Positions 1 to 13,300 of a stretch of 64,000 nucleotides of DNA are shown one piece after another (positions within the stretch are counted from its first letter, which is position 1; every line of letters begins with the position of its first letter). The DNA comes from Dermatemys mawii. Taxonomy: Eukaryota; Chordata; Testudines; Dermatemydidae. Under the pieces are notes generated by a model. That model worked only from the letters and a program-made list of their open reading frames with translations. It did not search any database and had not been told where the DNA came from. The position numbers were made by a program, and so were the translations under genes. The stretch is from positions 18,150,699 through 18,214,698 of the forward strand of contig ML677348.1 of the NCBI GenBank assembly GCA_007922305.1. Direction: 5' to 3'.

Positions 1-226
1 CCCCACCCCCGGACTGAGGGAGATCTGCTGCAGGATATGACAGTGGCTAGTATCCGCTGCTTCAGAGGAAGGTGTGGTAACCTTGCCGTAAACCGATGTG
101 GGATAATCTGCCCCGACCTAGGTCTCTGCCTGCTCTCTAATAAGAGATTGTCTTAAACTCTTAAATGTGACGTTTAATATCCCGTCTAACATGCTGAGTG
201 CAGTAATTCTGGCTATTCATCTAAAT
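1..226. repeat. Remnant of an unnamed interspersed repeat, interrupted by a hAT insertion
   Basis: The stretch around 40-170 reads like a dispersed repeat I associate with turtle and crocodilian DNA, but I cannot assign a family. It continues after the hAT insertion at 227-433. There is no coding potential and no exon-like sequence. It lies upstream of the first visible DHRS12 exon and is probably DHRS12 intron. Confidence 0.3.
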
Positions 227-433
227 CAGGCCTGCACAACTCGGAAAGCAGGGAGGGCCATATTACTACAGAAAAACCAGCTGCGGGCTGAAAAGCCCCG
301 CCCCCATCTGCTTCTCCCTATCCCACCGCTTGGCTTGCCCCCCCCCCTTCCCCCCCCCCCCCCCCCCCGCGGGCTGCACGGTGAGCCCCTGTGGGCCGCA
401 TGTGGCCCTGGGGCCACATGTTGTGCAGGCCTG
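227..433. mobile_element. Short non-autonomous hAT element with 8-bp TSD
   Basis: Terminal inverted repeats are visible: the left end starts CAGGCCTGCACAAC and the right end is its reverse complement. The perfect 8-bp duplication ATCTAAAT flanks it at 219-226 and 434-441. An 8-bp duplication with TA at its centre is typical of the Buster/Charlie branch of hAT transposons. The interior is GC-rich with a poly-C run near 343-368. It has no coding capacity; small frames here come from base composition. Confidence 0.85.
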
Positions 434-857
434 ATCTAAATGTTCAGTCCCTTGCCAAGAACTCAGCAAGATGTGACTTCAGTGACTTTCTATGGCAATC
501 GCATTGTGTGTGAAAAAGCATTTCCTTTTATTGGTTTGGAATTTCCTACCTTGTCATTTCATTGAATGCCCTGCTATGTGGGGTCAGGAAGGCATTTCCC
601 TCCAGGTCAGATTGGCAGTGACCTGGAAGGGTTTTTGCCCTCCTTTGCAGAGTGTGGAAACTTGACTTGTCATGGTTATCTGGGCATATCTCATTTGATC
701 ATTTCCCTGCCATTGCAGGGACATTGAGCGCTGGTGCACCTCGGTTCATCCTGTTCTCTGCTTGTGTCATATAGTAGTATAATCTCCTATGGGTCTCATT
801 TACTTTGGTCTCACTTTGGTGGTTGGGTTTAGAGTGTGGGTGCTGGGTGGTGCTGAG

Positions 858-928
858 GGGCCTGTGAGATACAGGAGGTCAGACTGGATAATCTAGAGGT
901 CCCTCTGGCCTTAAATTCTGATTCTTGT
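858..928 (+). mobile_element. CR1/L3-type LINE 3' tail fragment
   Basis: The segment has the CR1-type 3' end pattern: the words GTCAGACTGGATAATCTAGA and GGTCCCTCTGGCCTTAAA followed by an ATTCTGATTCT-like terminal repeat. Only the far 3' end is present, which is usual for 5'-truncated LINE copies. Confidence 0.6.
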
Positions 929-1231
929 CTTATTTCTTTACAGTAAGTGTATGTATTATACACACACATTGTAAAACGTTTCCTATCAGAGTATATTCTT
1001 CACATATTCTTGCTGATCAGTGCCTTTTAATGTTGCATCAAAGACTTCTAGAGCAATAGAGAGGGACTTGTTATATTTTTTTAGAAAGCTAAAAATAAAT
1101 AAGCAGAAAAATAAATAATTTGAGTCCTGGTGGTAGTCGATCCCCTTTTTCTTCCACTGAAGACTTTGTACGGTATTTTTATGGATACAAAATATGATGT
1201 CATTTACAAATCTTGCAATTAATTTATTCAG

Positions 1232-1365
1232 GAGCGGCTATGACTCTGCATCCAAACACTTTGTTCCGGCAGATTTGGAGGTAAACGTAACTGGAAGATC
1301 CTTCATGATTACTGGAGCAAACAGTGGTATTGGCAAAGCAACTGCAATGGAGATAGCAAAGAGAG
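1232..1365 (+). CDS. DHRS12: DHRS12 coding exon (probably exon 2)
   Basis: The acceptor AG is at 1230-1231 after a T-rich tract and the donor GT at 1366-1367. The first base is the third position of a codon begun in the missing exon; the last base is codon position 1 of the Gly completed at 7907. It encodes [12 protein letters not shown] and the dinucleotide-binding motif TGANSGIG, ending AKR-G. The upstream ATG at 1194 is intronic and is not the start. Confidence 0.95.
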
Positions 1366-4300
1366 GTGAGATAAAGTAATGTTTCTCAACTAAGGATATG
1401 TATACCCCCAGGGGTACGCAGCGGTCTTCTAGGGGGTAGTCAACTCATGTAGAAAAGTGTTTTCAACCTGGGGTTTGAGAATCACAGCTTGGGGGGTCAT
1501 AACTGTATGGCTGGTGTTGTGGGGAGGCAAGCAGAGCAATTGCCTGGGGCTCCATGCAAGCGGGGGACCTGCAAGGCTAAGTTATGTGCTTCAGTCCCGG
1601 GCAGCAGGGGCTCGGGCTTCAGACTCTGAAAGGGGTACAGTAGTCTGGAAATGTTGAGAACCACTGAGCCAAGCTAATGTTAACCTTTTTGGGATCTTTA
1701 CCAGGGTGGACTTGATTTAAATCACTAGTCAGGAAGACTTGATTTAATCATGTATTTCTACATAAAAGTGCATTCTTGTTGGTTGTTATAACCTTAATAC
1801 TTATTCTTCACAGCTCAGAGATAGATGTAGGTTTCATTTTTAGAACATACACACTACACATTTTTAAAGCAATGCTTCTATATCCTGGGAAATTTCCCAA
1901 ACTCTGGGAATTGTTAAGAGCATGTGCCCTGCAGTTTCCCAATTTGCCCTGCAGTTTCCCAAGGTGAAACACTGTACCAAAAAATTCCCAGATCTGGGGA
2001 AATTTCACAGGATCTAAAAGCACTGGCTAGTGCTAAAAATTTCTCAGTTCCCAGAGTCTGGGAATTTTTCATCAGATTTGGGAAATTTTTAGCATTAAGT
2101 TGGGAAAAGTTGGCATCACGATATAGAAGCACTGTTTTACAGTGATTTTATTTTGAAAACTTTTCAGATTAGTTTTACAGCTATATCAGAAAATGAATGA
2201 TTGTTTGTTTGTTACCAAAGGTAATTGAAGCAGATATGTATGAAGTCATTGGGACACGAACTATCTCCAATTCAACAGTTTAATCATTAATGTATTGAAA
2301 ATTTTCTTGCCATGCTGTATTAGGAAGAGAACATCAACAGACAGACATTTAAATTGTTTTATTTAACTAAAACAATGTTATGTATTCTGGATTTTTTTCT
2401 TCAACAGCAAACATAATATTTTAACAAAACAAGCATATGAAGTTTTGAATTTAGTAAAACATTCAAGTTTTTTAAAATCAGGATTGTTTTTGTTAAAATT
2501 GTTTTTAACTAACATAGTTAAATGAAATATTTAAAAAACAAAAATTAAATAGACTGTCAGCCAGGTCAACATAAGAAACTTAAAATATTGGCTTCTGCAG
2601 CTAACTCAGTCATCTTCACCTTCATTTTCCTGTTTGTTCATAATCTGGAAAAGAAAAACAAGCTTTCCTGCTTTTTCAGGTCCCAAACGATTTCTCAGTT
2701 TGGAATGAATTAGTCCAAAGGAAGAAAATATTCTTTGTACAGTGACAGAAGAAGCTACTGCTGTTAAGTGAGACTATCACTTCAGGATTTTCTGAATCCA
2801 AGTGCTCAAGTGACTTCCACCAGTTCACTGGTGTGACTTTCTTGAACACATCATCTGCAAACATGTATTTCTTGAATGGTTCACCTTAGCTCTGAAGTTT
2901 ATTATAGCTGGCATTATGGAGGGATAACTGCTGGATGTCCATGTCATAGCCAACTCCTCTTCTTCTGCAATTAAGGTTTGGCCCTGGTACCAAGTATTGA
3001 GAATATTTGCAAGAAAATGATCTGGAGATGGGGCTTGTCCCATTTACTTTTTTTAATGCTTGTAATTTAACTCTGTCATTGCATATTTCTTTTTTTAAGA
3101 TTACTCAGTTCCTTCCAAATTTCAACAGCATCAGCAATAAAACAGCTATTTCCCTGCATTTTGTTCAAGGCTATAGAAATAGGCTTCAGGGTACTCAGAG
3201 GTGTTCAACATTTCTCAACATTGTGCTTAAGGGAACTTTGGGGGTGATGGTGCCATCTGTTTTTTCACTATGTTGTGCACAACAGGCCAGTTCTTGATAC
3301 AGTGCTCAAAACAGTCCACTGCTGAGTTCCATCTTGTGGGAGAATTTGTTGGTTCCTCCTACTTTTTTTTCAGAGCAGCTGCTGTAAAGTGATTGTTAAA
3401 GAAGTATTTTCCAGTTTCAGCAACATTAGCCTTTATTTCTGGAACACTGAAGTCCTTGTCTACAAGGTGCATCAAAGGAGCACTGTAACTGTGTTATTAG
3501 CTTGGGACTCTCTCTTCTAAATTTCTTCTAGTTTTGGATACAATTGCAGCATTGTCTGTGATCAAGCTGCATACTAGACATTTGAATTTTTTTCACAGTT
3601 ATAGCTTTTACTGTTACTTCTTGCAAATATTCTGCTGTGTGTGCATTTCCTGTTGTATCAGTTGTTTCTGTGAAGAAGACATTCCCTTCTTCTGTTGTCA
3701 CGCAAGTACATACAACAGGATCATTGTGGATATTGCTCCACCCATCAAGACTCAGGTTAACAATTTCACTCTCTAGACCTTTTGCACACTGTTCAATTTC
3801 TCTTTCATACATTTTATCCAGCAATTTGCCTGCGACATCTGCCCTGTTAGATGGACTGTGTCCTGGTCTTAATGACTGAACCATGCTAATGAAGTGTGGG
3901 TTCTCAATCATATGGAAAGGAGAGTTTGTTGCATAAACAAATGAGGCAATTTTTTAAATCAATTACCTATTTTTGTAATTCACTGGTTCTGATTGCAAAC
4001 TTATCTATGGTTGTTTCTGGATGATAGAAGTTTGGTTCTTTTTTTTGTTTTTTTGTTTTTTTTTTTCTTTTTGCTACAGGTAATACGTGGCTATGTGACA
4101 TACGTAATAGGACTGAAACACTGTCATTGGCAGATAACTCTGAAACTGTAGAAAATTACGTGATCTTGACTATGGATAGTCTTCAGAATCCTGTATGTTG
4201 AGTGTGGATTCTCCTAAAAAAAAATTATTACCACCATACTGCTCATTTAGTATTACTCATTGCATTCACTGAAACTCAGTACTACTTTAAAGGTGAAATT

Positions 4301-7300
4301 ATGAAAGGAAGATCTGCCTATTTGAGCTATTTATTTTTTTATCACAACTGCGTCTAAAATGGTAGTACCACAGAGTAACAACTATATTGCTCAAACATGA
4401 GAACTCAAGAATAGTCCAGAAGGAAGACAGGCAGTCCTTAAGAAAGAAGTATGAAAAAAAAGTTTACCAACCTGAAGATCCTGCATGTTCAGACATGTTG
4501 CTTTCATCATCTTCAGCGCAGCTTCTTCCTGAGAAGGAACACTTCTCGTGATATTGTTTCATTCAGGCAACCAGGTCTTGCATTTCTTTGTTGCTCTGTT
4601 TTTATTTTGCACGCATGGCTGTCTTAACCACAGGTAGAGGAAATATTCCCAAACTAGGTCTCCTTTACAGCCTGCTGCCCTTCTAGGTTTTCTCTTCTAG
4701 TGAGAGAATGGTATGGTAATCTCAAATCAATGAAGGCTACACTCAGAAAGACCAAGACTTCTGGAATATGCTGCTCGAACAGTTTCACTCTTGTTTCTAC
4801 TGCCTGTTTCTCCCTTCTCACATTTATCTCCAGACTTCTTCACCTTGTCAAGATCTATTCCGCCCCCAACAATCTTCTATTCATTGAACTTTTTGAAACT
4901 TTGCACTTTTAGAGAGAAGTAAGGGATTGACTCTGTGTACACAAATTTGCAGAAGGCTGAGGTCTGTTATTTCTCACCTCTATATAGTCTATATTACATT
5001 GTATTAAAACATTTTTGCTGTCAACAAGCATGTTACCTCTGGAGACACAAATCCACAATTTGAGAACTGTAAATTTAAGCATCTCTGATATCTTCTAGAC
5101 TGAGCACTGAGTCCCATTGAGTAGGTAGAAAGATTAATCCAAATAATCTATATGGCTGTGGCTTTTTTTACAGAAGCCCCTAGAACCCCATAAAATTGGA
5201 TCCCTAACCCATGAACTACTGAAACTCGTTTACAGAGCTTTTCTTAAACATTACATAAATATATTGTCTCATACTGTACAATTTGAATTTATAATCCCTA
5301 TTCCATGATGAGATATCTTGAGCTATAATGTATCTTAATTAAAACTGTCTTTAGCAAGATTTTTTCCTCAAAATGCATTTAATTTAAAAAAATCTTTTTT
5401 TAATTTTATTTTTTTAAAAAATCATTGATTTTTACCCATCCTGATCTTTGCAAAGTGTGATAGAAGTTTAACTGGAAAAGTGTTCATCCTCCTGAACACA
5501 GGATTCTGCATTTTAAAGATATTCTAGCTCTCATTGTTAGGGGTGGGATGTTTCATGTGAAACATGACTGTCTTCAGAGGGGCATATTGGGGTTTGCGCA
5601 CCTTATATGGTGGTTCAGCAGATCCTACCATGAGAACTGGTCATGAAACAAAAGTAATGAGTGGAGTGGATCCTCAAATTGTATTGATAAACATGCAGTT
5701 GAGAAATATTATGGGGTGGTATCTAATGGTCTCTCTCATGGATCAAGACAACATTGTCCCAGGCACCATACAGACACACAGTAAAGTACGACAGTCCCTG
5801 CATCAAAGAATTTGTAGTCTTAAAGTGTGACAACAGGTGTGTGTGAGGAGACAACAAGTAGATAAGACCTCGTCCTCCCCTCTTTTTGTTGGTAACAGTG
5901 AGACATTTGCATTTGGTACAATAGTCAGCAGTCTCTGCACACCAACTGCCTTACTTTGTTGACATTTTTTGCATGCAATCACTATTCTTATACCATCTGC
6001 CTATCCAAATCTTGTGATTTGAGTGGGAACTAGCTATGGTTTAGTCTTTGAAAGGGACAAGATTTATCCCTAAGACCTTGAGAGGACATAATGATCTTGC
6101 AGTGCTTACTTGAGAAGATTTTTGCTTGCAGAATAAAAGGAAGGAGTAGGTGTGCTAGAGTGCTGTGTAGATTCTGTTCTCTGTGCTGCCTGAAGTCTTA
6201 GCAGTTGCCTTACATGTGACATTTGCCTTACATGACTTCCACTGAATCAAGTGATAATGTTGTTTTGTACATATCAAAGGGATTAAGGATCCCTGTAAGC
6301 AAATCATGGAATACAAGTACACATTAATTTTACAAATTTGTCCTGTAACCTAGTGTATGGTCAGAAGTCTGAGTAGATCCAGTTGCTGGGTCCCATGTGC
6401 TTCCAACCCTACTGGATCTACATGGAGTCTAGTCACTGTTTCTACCTGTAAATATACTCCTAGGCTCAGACCTCATGTCTGATGCCCTTCCTGGGATGTG
6501 GGATGCTGCTATCCAGTTGCCCTAGACTCTGAAACTGGAGTCTCATCTCCCAAGTCCACAGTCACTTGAACTCTCTCTCCTCCGCCCTCTCTCCCCCCTC
6601 CCCTCCCCTGCCACCATCCGAGTTCTACCTAGACTGTGGTCTGTCTGGACTGACTCATTTAACCCCTTCAAGGACAACATGGCAGGAAAGCAAGAACACA
6701 GGCTTAGCAAAAGAATTTCTTAACCACGACTAAAGCACATGAATTGCAGATCTTTGAAAACAACAGAAGTCCTGAGACAACCCCTCTCCCAGTCTGATCT
6801 TTCCCCCGGTTATTAGTCCATCATTTGTCAGTGTTTCAGGCTGGGCAGTGTCTGTACTGCTTTCTCTGTCTTGCAAATTCTCCTTTCGTGTGGTGATGGT
6901 CTACTCCCAGTACAGAGCAGAACTCTTCTTAGGCCTGGGCTACACTGGGAGCGGGGTGGATGTTTGACCTAAGATACACAACTTATCTTAGGCATATCTT
7001 AAGGTGACTTACCTGGCTGTCTTCATGGTGGCAAGCCGACTGCTGCCACTCCCCCGTTGACTCCGCTTCTGTCTCTTGCGGAGGTGAAGTTCCAGAGTCG
7101 ACGGGGAGTGTGCTCGGGGATCGATTTATCGTGTCTACAGTAGACACAGTAAATTGATCCCCGATGGATCGATCACTGCCCGCCGATTCGGTGAGTAGTG
7201 AAGACGTACCCTTATATAGAGCCTCCTCCTTGTACTCAAACTGAAGCTCTATATACACCAACCATGCTTGCTTCCCACTTGCAGGCCTCAGTGTAGAAAA

Positions 7301-10300
7301 GCCTTATACAATGGGGATGCTGTAGCTGAGGCAAAGTCAAAAGCCCTAGATTGTAACTTTGATGGCTTTCAATAATGGCCTTCAGTGAGGTGTCAAACGC
7401 TTTTCCTAAGAAGGTCAGCTACCTGGAGTGCAGCATAACAGGCTGTCACAGGAAAGTCCAAATTGATGTGGTCACAGTGCCAATATTTCAACACAGGTAC
7501 AAAATGGACTTCACCCATCTTGTCTCAAGTGTGAGGTAATCCCTCTTACTAGACTAACTTTTGTTGGTGAAAGAGTCAAGTTTTCAAGCTACAAGATATC
7601 TGTGTAACTCAAACTTGTGTCTCACCCAGGTATTTAGTCCAATAAAAGATTACCTCACCCATCTTGTCTCTCTAATATCCTGGGACCAACATGGCTAAGA
7701 CAACACTGCAAACGACTCACAATTTGATAAAGTCCTATCCCACCCCATCCCTTTTTAAGCTACTTTGATTCCAGAGGTATTTTTCTGGGGAGATATGGAA
7801 ACTTTTATTTCAAAACTTCAAAAACCATTTTGTTGTTCTTACCTTTCCCCATACCACTCCACTTCACACCTAATTGTTAACTGTGATTCTTATTGAATTC
7901 CACCAGGTGGCACACTTCATCTGGTTTGCCGAAATAGAGAGAGAGCTGAAGAAGCTAAAAGAGAAATAACAACAGAAACTGGTAATCAGGTGAGTTTAGT
8001 ATTGATTTTTTTGTTAAGCACTTTGCCAACAGTAAGACTTAGAAGATTTTATAAAAAGTTCTCTGCATTATTCCACCCACTTTCATTGTTGCTGTTTTAG
8101 ATTGCATATGAGAGGCATCCTCAGAAATCATCAAATGCAGCCATTAGGAAGAATGATACATATTTTGCTGAAGTTTAATTTCAGCAGCTGATGGTTTTGA
8201 TCTCCTGTATTGCAGAATGTGTGTGTGGGTGAGGTGAGGATGGTATGCAGGATATTATTCAGTCCAGTGATATTCTTGTACTTTCCCTTTATGTTTAATA
8301 TGTAACTCCCTACAGTTTACTATATGGCTGAGGCTTTTTACAGTTAATGTGTATAAAGCACATACACATTGCTACCATTCAGACCATTACCTTCCCTCCC
8401 TCCCTCCCCATGAAGTTGATCCTAGTCTCGTCTCATGCATTTGTAGATTTTTTTTCTTTTCTTCTATCTCCCATACCTATGGTGTTCCACCTGCCCCCTC
8501 CCAACTTCCATGACCATTCTTCTTCACACCTGTTTATCGTTGTTCAACTCATCCTTGTGATTGCTCTTAATGTTGCACCACCAGTTGTTCAGCAGTGGCA
8601 CCTCTTCAGTGGTGCCATCAGAATCTTCCAGTCTTTTGCTGAGAGGTCCATTTAGGTTAGAAAATGGTGTGGCTCTTGACCAGAGTGCTTCAAGTCCACT
8701 AAGAGTCCTTAATTTAGTTTAGAATCAAACATCTGACTTTCTATTTCTATTTCCTTTTTATTGCTTGAGATTCTGCTCTTAGCTCCCCAGTGTGAGATAA
8801 ACTGGAACTTTTATAGTCATCAAACTTTTGCCCTTTTGATATACAAGCAGGTCAGCCCCAGGCTGTGTTCCCCTTTACAATGTTGCATTCTAGTTCCTGA
8901 ATGGAAGAGAAGCAGATTACTCCCAAATAAACAGCCAAAGAGCATTTATTTAAGATATGTAACCAGTAGGGTACCCTATTTTCTCATGGTCTTTTCCTAC
9001 TATATTTTCTGAAACTGTTATTACCTTTCCCAACTCTGAGAAGATGGTGGGTGAGTAGTAATCCAGTCAGATGATATCTTCAGAGAAGCATAATTGCAGG
9101 TGAATAATAATCTGTCCTGCAAAGAATATCTAGTGATTGCATTCCTAATTTTGGAGACTACAAATCCATAAATTCTCCTCTCATGGAAGATCAAAGCAAC
9201 TATACAAAACAGTTTCATGTTATACTTGGAGGAAAAAAACGGGGGCACTGCAAATCTGCATCAAAAACATGAGTTGGGGGTTGGGGAAAATGAGTAAACA
9301 GGTAGCAAACGCATGGAGGGCAATGCAAGGTTTGTATTGCTTGGCAGTCCTATGGAGGGAAACATTCCTGTGCATTAGCACAAACCCAAATATTGGACCA
9401 GTTATTTGTGCAGTCTGGAAGATATGACTATTTCAATCATAAGCCAATTGGAAGGGGTCATCTTAATGAAGAGTCCACAAGGACATCCTTCCCTATAAAT
9501 ACTCCCTCAGAAGAGGCCATCTTCCCATAGGACATTAACCCCCTTCTAGCATATTGGTCAAGTCCTACATAACTAGATAACTTCTACATAGGTTCCAATG
9601 TGGGAAAAAAACTGCTACCCTGAGGGAATTATTCAGCGTGGAAGAGCTATAGACCATTTCTCTAGTATCAGGAAAAGCTCTTTGAGTGTCCATATTGATA
9701 TTCACACAACTGTTAATGGGAATATATGCTCAAAAATCACCTCCAACCTTCTCTGCCAGCATGAGTGGACTCTCTTTTTGGATAAAACCTTCTGTGCAGA
9801 AAATAGGAAATCAATTTCAAGTCATTTTAATCTGTGACAAAACAGTGTGATAAGGAAATCCTGGGCTGTGTTGTGCTAGGGAGCTAAAACCCAAAGGTAA
9901 AATATCCATCATATGATTATTTTGGGGAAGCAGAATTGAAGTTAGAAGGACCTCTTTTTGTTGTGTTTGTACAGCACCTAGCACTAGTGCCATAGTCATG
10001 GACCAACGTGTTATGATAATACAAATAATGAAAATCCTTTCTTCTGATTTTTTTTCCCCTAGCATCTCATCTGTCTTTTTGCTTGCATAATGAGTGTTTA
10101 AAGAAAAGACTTGGTAGAAGAGGAGGTCCTTTTTCAGTGACTATTTTCAGTCTTGCATAGAACACATGCATATTATCTTGGAAATGCCTCATCAATGGGA
10201 TACATCATAAGATTATTTGTGGTGGTGGTTTTGGGATTGAAAGCCATTAAGAGGCACATCTGATTTTCCTCTAATATGCATAAATGAAACTCCACTATGC

Positions 10301-13300
10301 CACGTGAAACACAAATTTACAAACCTAGTATTGGCAAGGAATTTGCATATTAACTAATCTAAGTGCATTTAAAACACATGACTTGATATGCTAAGGAGTA
10401 AATATTTCAGAAGTTAGGGTGTGGTGTACAGAGACTTGACATTCATCAAAATTTTTTGCTTTCACGTGCTTCATTATCATTAGTGTTTTTATAATATTGT
10501 TTTCAGAATAGTGGAGGGTAGTCATGATGTGACCCTAAATATCACTTCTGAAAACTGCTGGTTGCTTATAGTTGTATATCAGTTACTTTTTTTGTATAAC
10601 AGTGCCTCAGGTCCTCTTGTGCAAAAAATGTACCCAGCTGATCTTCTGTGACTCTGCTCTAGAAGAAGATTACAGCCTTTTTTGTGTGCTTGACTATTAT
10701 GCAGCAGAGGTTTAAAAATAATCTTATTTTAGGACAGTATTTTGTTACTTATGAGAGCACCAACAGTCAACCCAGTTCAGTTTAGATCAGTGGTGTCCAA
10801 ACTTTTCCTGTCATGCTCATGCCCCCCATTACCAGCAATAGAATCTGTCAGCCCCTCTTCCCGTGCCCCCCGCCCATTAATGCACAGCAAAGGCTTCCTC
10901 AGTGGAGGAGCATGGACTGAAAGCAGAGCTGAGGCGGGAACTGGGGATGGGGGAGGAGCTGGGGCTAGAGGTGGAGTTGGTCTGGAGCCGAGAGGGAATG
11001 AGAGCAGAGAAGGGGTCAGAGTGGAGCTGCAGCTGGGGGCACAGCTTGTCTGGAGGTAGAGCGAGGTTGGCCAGTGCTCCCTCCCCACCACCATGGGGGC
11101 TGGCCCAGGACCTGCCACATGCCCCTCTGAACGTTCCTGTATACCCCACAGTTTGGGGAGCACTGGTTTAGATTAAATTACACACGCAAAACTAAGTTAA
11201 AAACACTATTAAGGTCAAGCACTCAAAGATTAAGAAATGATAGTATTAAGGTTGCACAGGCAACCTTAATTTGTTTTATCTCACTCCCTACCTCCACCAA
11301 GAATATGCCTTGTGATAGTGTGTAAAATGTCATTAGACTATTTTTTGCCCACAGGAGCCCTGCCTCATTCAGTGCACAGGGTGGATCTGCCCTATGGATG
11401 AATTGGGATTGTGTAGTGAAGGAGATGGTTGTCTGTAGGGAACCCTGCCTCATTTGTTGCTGAGGTTGTAAGTAGCAGAGGAGGTGGGGGATTGCAGGAA
11501 TAGAAAGGATTGTTTTATAGTTTAAGCAGTTTAATGCTGCCCTGGAGAATTGGATTCTATCCCTGCCACACCGGTCCTGTATGATGCTGGACAAGGAACT
11601 CACAGTAAGCTTTTTGCCAGGGAGCCAGTGGTTTTGTTCATTTTTTGGATGCTCAATTTGAGCCCGTTGGAGGTCTGACTTGCAGAAGGGCTGAGCACTT
11701 GTAGCTGCAGTTGAAGTCAATGAGAGGTGCATTATATAGCCCTTTATACTTGGAAAAATCAAGTCCTAGGCATCTCCTATCAGACGCTCCAAATTAGTGG
11801 ATGCTTTTGATCTTAATCTCTCTGCCTGCATCCCCTGTCTGTACAATGGGGTCACTTTATAGGGGCAAGAAACTAATAATTCTGTCTTCAGAGCAGGGTT
11901 TGAATAGTGTGCAGTAGATAAGGCATGAGGCCATACATTCAATGATGAGGCTGAAACACAATATTGAGTAGCTGCTCATTCAGTGAGCACCATGTATCCT
12001 GTGCACTGAATGAAGAAGGGGTACCATGGAAAATGCATACACAGAGGGAGGATGAATTATGGTTGCAAAAGCAACCTTAGTTCAGGCATTAATAACATTC
12101 TGTTAACATAGCTTTGTGCATGTAATATCCTAGGTGGTTTGTTTTTTAACAAGTGTGTGTGTGTGTGGGGAGAAATTCCATGATGTGGCATTATACTGAT
12201 ATCTAAATGGGGCATCAGCAGGGTTGGAATGCTTAGCTCCATAGCCCAGACCTCTGCTACTTGAGTTAGTGGAATAACTGGTAACAGTAATGGGCGCTCA
12301 TCCTCTGGGTGGACCATCACTAGAGGGTAATGACCCACTTTGCCAGTGGGTTTCATAGATATCTCATGACAGCAGAGGAACATCGGGATACTGGAATGTA
12401 GGATTCCATTCCAGACTCTGGAGCAGGGATCGGCAACCTTGGCATACGGTCCCCCGCTCACGGTAAGCACCCTTGGCAGGCCCGGCCAGTTTGTTTACCT
12501 GCCGCATCCGCAGGTTGGGCCGATTGCCACTGGCCACGTTCCCCCGCTCTGGTCCAATGGCCACTGCGGGAAGTGGCATGGTGCATTGTGACCTTAGATG
12601 GCTTTGGTCAGGTCCTTGGGTGAGCATTTAAATTCCATTAGATGAAAATCAAGAGCACTCACTTTCTATATTGGCTGTAACATAATTCCTGTTTTGTTTT
12701 AGAATATCTTTTTGCACATTCTGGATATGTCTAATCCCAGGGGAATTTGGGAGTTTGCTGAAAAATTCAAGACTGAACATAAATTAAATGTCTTGGTAAG
12801 TTTGTAACTTTAAATTATGTACCTCCTTTTGGAATCTCATCTGTACTACTTCATTTAATAGTCAAACCTCTCTAATTCTGCAGTCTTAATTTGTGTATAA
12901 TCCTGCTGCAACAATAATCCACCTAGTCCATTTCTCTGATCTTGCCCAGCCCCTTGAATCAAGCTTTGTACATAGCTTTGATACAGAAGACAAGAGAAAT
13001 CTATCAAAGCTCCTTGTTGCAGCCTTTAAGGCCCTGCACAGCTTTGCTTCTGCATACCTCTTTGCTCTCATTTCTTCTTTCACTCCATGGAAACAGCCTG
13101 GTGAATTCCTTTGTTCTACTCCTATTCTCCTGTCTGATGATTGATACAGAAGAGACCAAAGACAGAGGTGATGTCCAAAGCCTACTTCTGCACCAACGTC
13201 CATATGGATCCCAGCACAGAGCCCTTTTGACTTCTTCAGTAGAACTTTGCATGGGTCTATCCAAATGGATGCAGTTGCAGGATCAGGGCCTGAGTTAGTG

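Larger units (their letters stand above)
1702..5443 (-). mobile_element. Near full-length hAT DNA transposon inside a DHRS12 intron
   Basis: The left end reads CAGGGTGGACTTGATTTAAA and the right end, reversed, CAGGATGGGTAAAAATCAAT, so the ends form imperfect inverted repeats. The flanking 8 bp are ATCTTTAC (1694-1701) and ATCTTTGC (5444-5451), matching at 7 of 8. The element is about 3.74 kb, large enough for an autonomous hAT. A decayed transposase lies on the minus strand inside it. It carries its own nested insertion at 1870-2134 and a long T-rich tract at 4037-4072. A second copy of its right end is found reversed at 56,944-57,252. Confidence 0.85.

Noticed and set aside
1194..1231. ATG just upstream of the first visible DHRS12 exon as a translation start
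   Set aside because: The bases before 1232 are intron with an AG acceptor, and the known N-terminal residues of DHRS12 do not match. The true start is outside the window.
10742..11171. Overlapping frames of 89-128 codons on both strands
   Set aside because: They lie within a GC-rich hAT element with clear ends and duplication.
11223..11762. 179-codon minus-strand open frame
   Set aside because: No recognised domain, odd composition, no splice borders, located inside a DHRS12 intron. Best explained by chance.
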